This document shows, one piece after another, positions 17,778 to 25,814 of a stretch of 64,000 bases of DNA. The notes beneath the pieces were generated by a model. That model worked only from the letters and a program-made list of their open reading frames with translations. It did not search any database and had not been told where the DNA came from. How positions within the stretch are numbered: the first letter of the stretch is position 1; each line of letters begins with the position of its first letter. Source of the DNA: Leadbetterella sp964563435 (GTDB lineage Bacteria; Bacteroidota; Bacteroidia; Cytophagales; Spirosomataceae); NCBI GenBank assembly GCA_964563435.1, contig CAZLXI010000005.1:1-64000 (forward strand), read 5' to 3'. The position numbers and the translations under genes were made by a program.

Positions 17778-19427
17778 CTATAAAGATACCCCCCGTTTCC
17801 AGGGAATAAAGTCTTCCTGGATATTTTTGACGGACAAAGCCTCGGTCTCCCCGCTCGCCACCCGGATCACATGGTCCAGGATCCGCTCGCCCGCTTCTTC
17901 AATGGTCTCTTCCCCTTCGATGATGGTACCCGTATTGATATCGATAATATCCGGCATTTTCCGGAAAAGTTTCGTATTGGTGGCCAGCTTGATCACCGGC
18001 ACAATGGGGTTACCGGTAGGGGTACCGAGGCCGGTAGTGAACAGCACGATGTTAGCTCCCGAACCCACCTCCGCCGTAGTCGACTCCACGTCGTTACCCG
18101 GCGTACAAAGCAGGGTCAGGCCGGGCCGGGTTACTTTCCCGGGGTAATCCAGCACATCCGTTACGGGCGAGGTTCCGGCTTTCCTTGCCGCCCCGGCCGA
18201 CTTGATGGCGTCGGTGATCAGGCCGTCTTTGATATTGCCGGGCGAAGGATTCATGTAGAACCCTGAACCCACCTCTTCTGCCCGCCGGTTATAGATGGTC
18301 ATGAGGTGGTTAAACCGGGCGGCCAGTTCCTCCGTAACGCAGCGGTTGCTCATTTCCTGTTCCACACCGCATAGTTCGGGGAATTCGGCCAGGATCACTG
18401 ATCCGCCCATCGCCACCACGATATCGGAGGTATAACCTATGGCCGGATTAGCGGAAATACCGGAGAAACCGTCGGATCCGCCGCATTCCAACCCGATCAC
18501 CAGCTTCGAAAGCGGGGCGGGTTGCCGTGTAATTTTATTCGCCTCCATGAGCCCGGCAAACGTCTTTTTGATGGCCGAACTGATCAGGGCCTCCTCGGTT
18601 CCCATGTCCTGCTGCTCAAAGAAGTACACGGGTTTAAGAGCCCCGCCTCTTTTATTTATTTCTTCCTGAAGCATGGCATACTGGGCATTCTGGCACCCCA
18701 GGCTGAGCACTGTGGCCCCGGCCACATTGGGGTGAGTGATATACCCGGCCAGCAGGCCGCAAAGCGCCTGCGCGTCCTGCCGGGTTCCGCCGCAGCCCAT
18801 GTCGTGTACCAGAAACTTCACCCCGTCCACATTCGGAAAAATCCGTTGGGCAGAATCCGTAGCAACCGAAGGCGCAATATCAGCATTCAGGATCTCTTCC
18901 ACCGTCTTTCCGGCCTTATAGAGGTCGATCAGCTGCTCCGTCTGCCGATGATACTTTCCGTTCTGAGAATAGCCCAGCTGGTCTACCAGTGCATCTTTCA
19001 TTACTTCCAGGTTCCGGTTCTCGCAAAAGACCAGCGGGAGAACGATCCAGTAGTTTCCGGTACCTACCGAGCCGTCGGCCCGGTGATAGCCCATAAATGT
19101 TCTTCCTTCAAAACGCGAGGTGTCGGGCCTCTCCCAATCTGTTTTACGCTCTCCTATGGTAAAGTCTGCAGATGCATGCTTTACATTGAAAACATTGATC
19201 CATTCCCCCTCTTCGATCACGGTCTGGGTCCTGCCTACCAGCACCCCGTACATAATGATCTCCTCTCCCGCCTCAAATCTTCTTTCAGCGAACTTATGCT
19301 TTGCGTCGATGTCGGATCTTAACAAAAATACTTTTCCCCCGAAAGCGATTTCCTCCCCGGCTTTCAGGTCGGTCAGCGCTACGATGACATTGTCACCGGG
19401 ATGAACTTTCAAAACTTTTCTTTTCAT
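17778..19427 (-). CDS. uxaA: Altronate dehydratase
   Basis: This 549-residue enzyme dehydrates D-altronate to KDG. The N-terminal SAF-type domain covers about residues 1-85 (VHPGDNVIVALTDLKAGEEI). The large catalytic domain has GYHRADGSVGTGNYWIVLPL near 115, VHDMGCGG near 215, LGCQNAQYAML, and GLECGGSDGFSGISANPAIG near 325. I chose ATG 19425-19427 (MKRKVLKVHPGDN); ATGs at 19439 and 19463 are possible but add an unconserved stretch. It is longer than the E. coli enzyme because of insertions, which is common in this phylum. Confidence 0.92.
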   Translation of the reverse strand: MKRKVLKVHPGDNVIVALTDLKAGEEIAFGGKVFLLRSDIDAKHKFAERRFEAGEEIIMYGVLVGRTQTVIEEGEWINVFNVKHASADFTIGERKTDWERPDTSRFEGRTFMGYHRADGSVGTGNYWIVLPLVFCENRNLEVMKDALVDQLGYSQNGKYHRQTEQLIDLYKAGKTVEEILNADIAPSVATDSAQRIFPNVDGVKFLVHDMGCGGTRQDAQALCGLLAGYITHPNVAGATVLSLGCQNAQYAMLQEEINKRGGALKPVYFFEQQDMGTEEALISSAIKKTFAGLMEANKITRQPAPLSKLVIGLECGGSDGFSGISANPAIGYTSDIVVAMGGSVILAEFPELCGVEQEMSNRCVTEELAARFNHLMTIYNRRAEEVGSGFYMNPSPGNIKDGLITDAIKSAGAARKAGTSPVTDVLDYPGKVTRPGLTLLCTPGNDVESTTAEVGSGANIVLFTTGLGTPTGNPIVPVIKLATNTKLFRKMPDIIDINTGTIIEGEETIEEAGERILDHVIRVASGETEALSVKNIQEDFIPWKRGVSL

Positions 19428-19466
19428 TTGCCCAATCATTACTGATGCTGCTTTGTGCAACATCTT

Positions 19467-21005
19467 TTAACCAATAACCTGCCGGATCAGGTACCGGGAC
19501 CCCTTGCTGTTCAGGGTATCGAGACTTTGGGTTACGGCTTCTTCCAGGCCGGGTATATCCCGCAAATCGGCACCTCCCCAGAATTCCCTGTGACCCAGTA
19601 CGCTTCCCACCAGCGGCTCTTCCCGGTATAACCGGCCGAAAACACCGGCCTGCTGATCCTGGAGCAGGTATTGCGTTCCGTTAAACTCCCCATACCATAT
19701 GCCTGTCTTCTCCTCAAAGGTATCGCCGGCCGCCGGATCGCCGGTCGCCGGATCGCCGGTCGCCGGTTTCATAAAACGGATATACGCTGCCAGTCCGGCC
19801 GCCATATACTTCGGAACCGCCCGGTTTTTCCGGTAATATTCCTGAAGCAAAGATACCACCCGCATTTCTATTTTCTGTGTAAAATTGAGGGTGATATTTA
19901 TCCAGAAATGTTCAATGAACGGGTTCTTAAAACGGTCAATGACCTGCTTTCCGAAGGCCTCGCTTTCTTCTTTGCTTAGTGTGTAGGGAATGGAGGGCGC
20001 CACTTCCTTAAACATTAATTCGCTCAGGAAAGCAGAGAAGTCGGCGTCGTTCATCGCCTCTTTGACCGTAGCAAAACCGGCCAGGTAAGCCAGGCCGCAG
20101 GTCAGCGTATGGGTACCGTTTAAAAGACGCAGCTTGAGCTCCTTGTATTTGGTAATGTCGGATTCCACAAAAGCACCTGCCTTTACATTGACGAAACTCA
20201 GCTTTGCGGCTACCTCTTCATTACCGGAGATGGCCCAGAGCGCGTAAGGTTCCGACATGATGCAAAGGGCGTCATCATAAGGCAGCTCTTTACGGATCTC
20301 CACCGCCATTTCTCCCTTGGGAGCCCCCGGAACGATGCGGTCTACGAGCGAGTTACAGAATGTATTATGATTTTCAAGCCAGGCCAGAAAGGCCTCATCG
20401 AGGTCATTGAAACGGGCCAGCTCAAAAATGATCTCCCGGAGCTTATCGCCGTTATCGCTGATCAGTTCGGTAGGAACGATCACCAGCCCCCGGCGGGCTT
20501 CACCCTGAAAATGCTGAAACCGGCGATACAGCACCGCGAGGAGCTTCCCCGGGAAAGATGCGGGAACGCCCTTAAGAATATTTTCCTCCACGGATACGAT
20601 CCCTACTTCGGTGGTATTGGAGATCACCACTTCCAGCGATTCGCTTTCAGCAAATGCCAGGATCTCCTCCCACTGCGCAGAAGCGGCCAGTACACGGCTT
20701 ATGGCGGTATTGATCACATTCTCTTTCACCAGCCGGTCTCCGCTGATCCCCCTGACACACACCGTGTACAGGTTATCCTGTTGGGCGAATGCGTCTGTAC
20801 CGCCCTGGCCGGTGCTTTTTACCACCACGATCCGGCCGTTAAAAATACCGGCCTTGTTGGCCTGATCAATGATAAAATCGGGTAACCCCCGGAGCAATAC
20901 ACCGGTACCGAACTGCAATACTTTTTCGGGGAGATTTAAAAGTTTCTCTGCCGGAACCTGCCATTGGGGGTTTTCCAGCAGAAGCTTTCCTGATAATACA
21001 TTCAT
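19467..21005 (-). CDS. uxaB: Tagaturonate reductase
   Basis: This 512-residue NADH-dependent enzyme of the mannitol dehydrogenase-like family reduces tagaturonate to altronate. VLQFGTGVLLRGLPDFIIDQ near residue 30 is the nucleotide-binding start. VISNTTEVGIV near 130 and DRIVPGAPKGEMAVEI near 220 follow. Catalytic-site residues are in KLRLLNGTHTLTCGLAYLAG near 300. Near residue 415 there is an odd low-complexity stretch, ATGDPATGDPAAGD, encoded by a 15-base tandem repeat. It follows the NTF2-like gene by 4 bases and precedes uxaA. Confidence 0.92.
   Translation of the reverse strand: MNVLSGKLLLENPQWQVPAEKLLNLPEKVLQFGTGVLLRGLPDFIIDQANKAGIFNGRIVVVKSTGQGGTDAFAQQDNLYTVCVRGISGDRLVKENVINTAISRVLAASAQWEEILAFAESESLEVVISNTTEVGIVSVEENILKGVPASFPGKLLAVLYRRFQHFQGEARRGLVIVPTELISDNGDKLREIIFELARFNDLDEAFLAWLENHNTFCNSLVDRIVPGAPKGEMAVEIRKELPYDDALCIMSEPYALWAISGNEEVAAKLSFVNVKAGAFVESDITKYKELKLRLLNGTHTLTCGLAYLAGFATVKEAMNDADFSAFLSELMFKEVAPSIPYTLSKEESEAFGKQVIDRFKNPFIEHFWINITLNFTQKIEMRVVSLLQEYYRKNRAVPKYMAAGLAAYIRFMKPATGDPATGDPAAGDTFEEKTGIWYGEFNGTQYLLQDQQAGVFGRLYREEPLVGSVLGHREFWGGADLRDIPGLEEAVTQSLDTLNSKGSRYLIRQVIG
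19723..19767. repeat. In-frame 15-base tandem repeat inside uxaB
   Basis: The unit CGCCGGATCGCCGGT is repeated about three times with slight variation. It encodes repeats of ATGDP near residue 415 of UxaB. The unit is a multiple of three, so copy changes keep the frame. Confidence 0.75.
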
Positions 21006-21009
21006 GCGT

Positions 21010-21423
21010 TTAAGATAATTTTACGGCCTGGCGGGTAATGAGTTTCCAGGAGTTCTTTTCTTTGGCCCACACCAGAACAATATGCAGCCGGATGGAATTG
21101 GCCACGCCGCCGTCAAAAGTGTCTGCCTCCAGCGTATGCCTGACCACCGCCGTATTTCCGGTTACAACAATTTTCTGATCCTTCAATGTAATCTTAAGGA
21201 AATCGGAACGACCGCTAACCAATGTATGGACGAATTCCTCCTTTGATTCCACCTTTCCGTTGGAATGGCCATAGGTAAGTTCATCGTGAGCAAGGCTCTC
21301 CAGGCTTTTCTGATCAGGCGTGACCATAAGTAAGCGGAGCTCTTCTACTGCTTTCTCCACTTCTTTCTGCGAAGTACCGTATACATTCATAACCAGTGCA
21401 ATGATTGGGATGAGTAATTTCAT
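21010..21423 (-). CDS. Periplasmic NTF2-like (SnoaL/DUF4440) protein heading the uronate operon
   Basis: This 137-residue protein begins with a likely signal peptide (LLIPIIALVMNVYGTSQ). The rest fits the NTF2-like cone fold: EVEKAVEELRLLMVTPDQ, the DELTYGHSNG strand-loop near 48, and C-terminal strands VVRHTLEADTF and LVWAKEKNSWKLITRQAVKL. Such proteins often appear in Bacteroidota polysaccharide loci but no reaction is assigned. It is the first gene of the operon leading to uxaB, uxaA, uxaC, kdgK, kdgA and exuT, with a 4-base spacer to uxaB and a LacI-type operator about 95 bases upstream. Confidence 0.8.
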   Translation of the reverse strand: MKLLIPIIALVMNVYGTSQKEVEKAVEELRLLMVTPDQKSLESLAHDELTYGHSNGKVESKEEFVHTLVSGRSDFLKITLKDQKIVVTGNTAVVRHTLEADTFDGGVANSIRLHIVLVWAKEKNSWKLITRQAVKLS

Positions 21424-21518
21424 TGTATTTATTACTTTAACAAGATAAGATGTTCAAATTTCAATAATTATATCGCTGTTCGCGCGATTTTCAGCCAATA
21501 AATCTCTGCAATCGTTTT

Positions 21519-21533
21519 CGGTAACGTTTGCAT
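21519..21533. promoter_or_regulatory. Candidate LacI-type operator upstream of the uronate operon
   Basis: CGGTAACGTTTGCAT lies upstream of the NTF2-uxaB operon, ending at the GH105 stop codon. The same 15 bases occur in inverse orientation at 51102-51116 next to the lacI-type gene. The core GGTAACGTTTGC is a near-palindrome centred on AACGTT. Confidence 0.7.
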
Positions 21534-23431
21534 TATTTTAAAATCCAGCGGGTGAGATCACGCAGCGCCTGCATGTTCTGAAATTCGGGGCCAATGATCC
21601 GGCCGTCGACATATTCATTATACAGCCACGGATCACCGATCACAAACACCCGCCCTTTGCCATAATCGGAGGTCGCTATTACAATGTCCTCTCCCTTTTT
21701 GACCAACGCCTTTGCCGGCGGGCTGACCTCCAGGGTCACGATCTCCTTGGCATACACTTTACGGGTGTTTCTGAAGATCTCGTTGCCGGGCTCAATATAC
21801 ACAGCGGCCAGCTCATAATCTTTTCCACCGGGTATAAAGTTGATATTTTTATCCGTAAAACGTATGCCGAAGGCTTTCGCCAGCTCATTAAACCGGGGGA
21901 TCTCACAATTGGAAGTATCATTGGCCAGCAGCACCAGCGTGCCTCCGTTTTGTACCCATTCTTTTATCGTCTTAACATGTTCGGCCCCTATAAAATTCGG
22001 TTCTGCCGTTTCCTTGGGCGTATCCGGGTCCACTATAATATAGGCCTGCGCGTTTTTCAGGTTACCGGCAGTGGGCGCCTCCCGGAGGGCTGTGGTTTTA
22101 GCCCCCAGCTCATCGAATACCTGTCCCCAGATCCAGAAGCCGGAATGCATCCGGTCTTCCCAGGTATAATGGAATTGCTCCGTGTTCCCGTTCAGGTCTT
22201 TCCGGAATTCCCGGTTAAAGTGATAGTCGAGCGCTACCGTCTTAGGCTTCAGGTTGCGCCTTTCTGCCGCAGCCTCTATTTCGAGGCTTGCAAAGATAAA
22301 CGGCCCGATGCCTTTCAGGTCGTTCTTCCGGATAGGCTCGCTGAGGTAATACTCAAAGCTGCCGTCACGGTAGGGGTTGCCGCCCAGCCCGCCCACGCTC
22401 ACGGTGCCGTTCAGGCTTACCGTGCCGTCTTTCTCTTTTTCGATAAACTCCTTCAGGATCCCGTTGTATCCTTTCCGGGCATTTTCAAGGTACTTTTCCG
22501 GGATATACCCCAATCTGGATGCTTTGGCCAGGCTGTAAACCAACATGCAGGAGACTGAAGCTTCACGGTAATTGCCTTTTCTTCGCGGAAGATCCAGGAT
22601 CTGGTACCACAGGCCCGAGGCCCGGTCCTGGTAACGGGTGATGACCGGGGCCAGCCGCTGTACATAGCTGATCAGTTGCTTTCTCTTCGGATGATCTTCC
22701 GGGAAATAATCCAGCACGTCGACCAGGGCCATGGCATACCAGCCCACTGCCCTGCCCCAGAAATGCGGCGATACACCTGTTTTCTTATCCGCCCAGGCCT
22801 GCTCCCGGCTTTCGTCGTAGGCGTGCCATATCAATCCTGTTTTGGGATCCACTGCATATTTTTCAATCAGCTCAAACTGCCTGAAGATATCATCAAAGTG
22901 CTCGGGCCGGTCAAAGATTCTGCTGTATTCGGCGGCAAAAGGCTCGCCCATGAAGAGGCCGTCGAGCCACATCTGGTAAGGGTAACGTTTCTTATGCCAG
23001 TATCCGCCCTCCCGGGTCTTCGGCTGATTCTCCAACTGCTTCCAGAGCAGGTCAGCCGCTTTTCTGTATTTTTCCTTCCGGGGTAACGATTGCTGGTAAA
23101 GCATCAGCAGCAGCCTGCCCGGCGGAATGTTATCGATATTAAAGTCTTCATATTTATAGGTAGCTATGCCGCCGTCTTCCTTTACATACAGGTCCAGCTC
23201 TTTTTTGATATAATGAAAGTACCGGGCATCGCCGGTCTTTACCCACACTTTTTCGAGGGCCTTCAGGATAAGCCCCTGCTCATAATCCCAGCGGGCGGGC
23301 TTGGTTTCGGATACCCGGACGGAATCGGGATGCGACTTCATAAAAGAATCCGCCATCTGAACCGAATAAGACTGCTGGCCGAAAAGAGCCGGACCCGCCA
23401 GGAGCAGAAAGATCAAAAATGTATTTTTCAT
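21533..23431 (-). CDS. Unsaturated rhamnogalacturonyl/uronyl hydrolase (GH105/GH88) with an extra C-terminal domain
   Basis: This 632-residue exported enzyme has a signal peptide (TFLIFLLLAGPALFGQQ). Residues about 25-390 form the (alpha/alpha)6 barrel. YPYQMWLDGLFMGEPFAAEY near 150 holds the catalytic Asp, and GVSPHFWGRAVGWYAMALVD near 220 and GLWYQILDLPR near 270 complete the site. It removes the unsaturated uronic acid left by lyase cleavage. Residues about 395-632 form a second domain resembling DUF4350 or GATase1-like folds (GAKTTALREAPTAG, WVQNGGTLVLLAND, GKGRVFVIGDPWLYNEY), probably non-catalytic. It diverges from the pelA operon across a region with three LacI-type operators. Confidence 0.87.
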   Translation of the reverse strand: MKNTFLIFLLLAGPALFGQQSYSVQMADSFMKSHPDSVRVSETKPARWDYEQGLILKALEKVWVKTGDARYFHYIKKELDLYVKEDGGIATYKYEDFNIDNIPPGRLLLMLYQQSLPRKEKYRKAADLLWKQLENQPKTREGGYWHKKRYPYQMWLDGLFMGEPFAAEYSRIFDRPEHFDDIFRQFELIEKYAVDPKTGLIWHAYDESREQAWADKKTGVSPHFWGRAVGWYAMALVDVLDYFPEDHPKRKQLISYVQRLAPVITRYQDRASGLWYQILDLPRRKGNYREASVSCMLVYSLAKASRLGYIPEKYLENARKGYNGILKEFIEKEKDGTVSLNGTVSVGGLGGNPYRDGSFEYYLSEPIRKNDLKGIGPFIFASLEIEAAAERRNLKPKTVALDYHFNREFRKDLNGNTEQFHYTWEDRMHSGFWIWGQVFDELGAKTTALREAPTAGNLKNAQAYIIVDPDTPKETAEPNFIGAEHVKTIKEWVQNGGTLVLLANDTSNCEIPRFNELAKAFGIRFTDKNINFIPGGKDYELAAVYIEPGNEIFRNTRKVYAKEIVTLEVSPPAKALVKKGEDIVIATSDYGKGRVFVIGDPWLYNEYVDGRIIGPEFQNMQALRDLTRWILK

Positions 23432-23531
23432 ATTATTTAAGGTTCTTAGTTCCGGGGACTGCCACCGTTTTGAATTTTAATAATAGGGAGAAAACAGGAA
23501 AATAAAAGAATAAAACCGGTAAAATAATTCC

Positions 23532-23544
23532 GGGAACGTTTCCG
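23532..23544. promoter_or_regulatory. Candidate LacI-type operator (promoter-proximal to GH105)
   Basis: GGGAACGTTTCCG is a near-palindrome on AACGTT, about 100 bases upstream of the GH105 start on the minus strand. It matches the consensus GGnAACGTTnCC shared by the other sites. The 358-base region 23432-23789 holds this site, the pair at 23685-23708, and presumably two divergent promoters; I see no gene in it. Confidence 0.6.
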
Positions 23545-23684
23545 AAAAAGGCAGAAAAATGAAAAAATTGCATTATTCCAATAACTAAAAGCACTTAAAC
23601 TTTCTCCTTTGTGCCTGCGAATATTTATGCAAATGAACGCTTTCTGAGAATATTATAAATATTTCATCCTTTCGTTACCAATTC

Positions 23685-23708
23685 GGCAACGTTACCGATA
23701 ACGTTACC
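23685..23708. promoter_or_regulatory. Pair of tandem LacI-type operators upstream of pelA
   Basis: GGCAACGTTACC at 23685-23696 is followed directly by GATAACGTTACC at 23697-23708. Both are centred on AACGTT and spaced 12 bases centre to centre, just over one helical turn. They lie about 80 bases before the pelA start. Confidence 0.75.
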
Positions 23709-23789
23709 GTAAAAAAAACCAATAAAATCTTTGTTTATTTCAACTTACTGCAGCATTCTTGCCGGTACAAAACAGTCGTTTAAAGGATA

Positions 23790-24836
23790 ATGAATATACC
23801 TCTGATATATGCATTTATTGTACTTTTCAGGGCGGCCGCCGGAGCGCCGGCCGGCGGCAGCGGCTCCCTTCAGGAAGAGACAGATGCCGTAGCAGAAAGA
23901 ATGCTGATCTATCAGCGGGACAACGGCGGCTGGCCCCAGCCGGGCGGGGATCCCATCAATTATCAGAAGGAGCTGAGTGAAGAGCAAAAGACCAAAATAC
24001 AAAAGGATAAAAAGAGAACCGATACTACCATCGACGACCAGGCCACTACCCGGGAGATCAGCTACCTGGCCAAAGCCTGTATCCGGACCCGGAACAGGAG
24101 ATACCTTGCCGCGGCAGAAAACGGGGTCGGTTACCTGCTGCGGGCGCAACACTCCTCGGGCGGCTGGGGGCAGTTTTTTCCGGATACTACCGGTTACCGG
24201 AAGCACATCACCTTTAATGACAATGCGATGATCGATGTGCTGGACGTCATGCAGGCAGTGGCTACCGGGAAGGACGGATTTTCCGCTCTGCGGCCGGAGC
24301 TGGCACAGGCCGCCCAAAACGCGATCGACCGGGCCGTAAAATGTATACTGAAATGCCAGTATGTACAAAACGGGACACTGACTGCCTGGTGCGCCCAGCA
24401 CGACCGCGACACCTACCTGCCCGCCAAAGCCCGGTCTTTCGAGCTCCCGTCGCTCAGCGGTTCCGAGAGCGTGGGGATCGTACGGTTTCTTATGGGTATC
24501 GAAAACCCCGGACCGGAGATCAAAAATGCGATAAATGCCGCAGTAGCCTGGTTTGAAAAGGTAAAAATCCAGGATATGGATACCCGGCTGGTTCGTAACG
24601 ACGAAGGAAAAGCCGTTGACCGGATCATTTTCCCTTCCCCCGGTAAAGTGATCTGGGCCCGGTTTTACGATCTGAAAACCAACCGCCCCTTTTTTACGGG
24701 CCGCGACAGTCGGCCCAAATCCGACCTGAAAGACGTGGAAACGGAAAGAAGAGTGGGCTACTCGTTCTACGGAGATTATGCCGGCAAACTATTAACCAAA
24801 GAGTATCCGAAATGGAAGCAAAAATGGGATATCTGA
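23790..24836 (+). CDS. pelA: Pectate lyase, family PL10
   Basis: This 348-residue exported lyase cleaves polygalacturonate by beta-elimination. It has a short signal peptide (IPLIYAFIVLFRAAAGAPA). PL10 blocks are RDNGGWPQPGGDPI near residue 45, TTIDDQATTREISYLAKA near 78, GGWGQFFPD near 128, KHITFNDNAMIDVLDVMQ near 140, and SGSESVGIVRFLMG near 225. It opens the plus-strand operon pelA, pectinesterase, susC, susD and beta-helix lipoprotein. Its stop overlaps the start of the pectinesterase gene. Confidence 0.9.
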   Translation: MNIPLIYAFIVLFRAAAGAPAGGSGSLQEETDAVAERMLIYQRDNGGWPQPGGDPINYQKELSEEQKTKIQKDKKRTDTTIDDQATTREISYLAKACIRTRNRRYLAAAENGVGYLLRAQHSSGGWGQFFPDTTGYRKHITFNDNAMIDVLDVMQAVATGKDGFSALRPELAQAAQNAIDRAVKCILKCQYVQNGTLTAWCAQHDRDTYLPAKARSFELPSLSGSESVGIVRFLMGIENPGPEIKNAINAAVAWFEKVKIQDMDTRLVRNDEGKAVDRIIFPSPGKVIWARFYDLKTNRPFFTGRDSRPKSDLKDVETERRVGYSFYGDYAGKLLTKEYPKWKQKWDI

Positions 24837-25771
24837 TCAGCTTTCTCCTGATGGCCTGTACGTTGCAGACAACGGCTCAGAAGCATGATTTTGTGGTGGC
24901 GGCTGACGGCTCGGGGCAGTTCAGAAGCGTTCAGGAAGCCATTAACGCCGTACCCGACTTCCGGAAAAACAGGACCGTTATTTTCATTAGGCCGGGTGTT
25001 TATAAGGAAAAGATCGTGCTGGCGGAATCCAAAGCGAATGTGCTGCTGATCGGGGAGAATGCGGAAAGCACGATCCTGACCTTTGATGATTTTGCCACGA
25101 AAAAGAATCGCTTCGGAGAAGAGGTCGGTACTACCGGCTCTGCCTCATTTTATGCCTTCGGGGAAGGGTTTTCTGCCAAAAACATCACGTTCCAAAATAC
25201 GGCCGGTCCGGTAGGCCAGGCCGTGGCACTCTGGATCAAAAGCGATAAGGCCGTTTTTGAGAATTGCAGGTTTCTCGGCTTCCAGGATACCCTGTACACC
25301 TTCGGGATCGATAGCCGCCAATACTACAAAAACTGCTATATTGAAGGTACGGTAGATTTTATTTTCGGCCCTTCCATCGCGGTTTTTGAGAACTGTGTCA
25401 TCCACTGCAAGGGAAAAGGTTACATCACGGCCGCTTCCACCCATCAGTGGCGGCCTTACGGTTATGTTTTCAAGAATTGCCGGATCACGGGAGAAGCGGC
25501 AGAGACCCATTTCCTGGGCAGGCCCTGGCGGCCTTTCTCCCGCGTAGCTTTCCTGCACTGTGACCTGGGCCCGGTGATCCGGAGAGAAGGCTGGGACAAC
25601 TGGAGAAACCCGGCCAATGAAAAGACGGCCTGGTATGCGGAATTCAATAATACCGGCGCGGGCAGCGATACCGCCCACCGGGTTAACTGGGCCAGGCAGC
25701 TTGATGCTGAGCAGGCAGCCGAATATACGCTGACGAAAATTTTCGGGGACTGGCACCCCCACGCTTTATAA
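24824..25771 (+). CDS. Pectinesterase, family CE8
   Basis: This 315-residue exported enzyme removes methyl esters from pectin, preparing it for the lyase. The signal peptide is MGYLISFLLMACTLQTTAQ. The beta-helix carries all CE8 signatures: GQAVALWIKSDKAVF near 130, FLGFQDTLYTF near 148, the catalytic Asp in GTVDFIFGPSIAVFENC near 172, and LGRPWRPFSRVAFLHC near 230. I chose ATG 24824, preceded by GGAAG, rather than 24812. It overlaps pelA by 13 bases. Confidence 0.92.
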   Translation: MGYLISFLLMACTLQTTAQKHDFVVAADGSGQFRSVQEAINAVPDFRKNRTVIFIRPGVYKEKIVLAESKANVLLIGENAESTILTFDDFATKKNRFGEEVGTTGSASFYAFGEGFSAKNITFQNTAGPVGQAVALWIKSDKAVFENCRFLGFQDTLYTFGIDSRQYYKNCYIEGTVDFIFGPSIAVFENCVIHCKGKGYITAASTHQWRPYGYVFKNCRITGEAAETHFLGRPWRPFSRVAFLHCDLGPVIRREGWDNWRNPANEKTAWYAEFNNTGAGSDTAHRVNWARQLDAEQAAEYTLTKIFGDWHPHAL

Positions 25772-25814
25772 AATGCCTCCCGGGCGAAACAATTTAACCT
25801 TAAATTACAGGTGT

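Noticed and set aside
18522..19322. Long plus-strand open frame opposite uxaA
   Set aside because: It lies wholly antisense to a clearly conserved enzyme gene and has no family motifs, signal peptide or start context; it results from codon bias.
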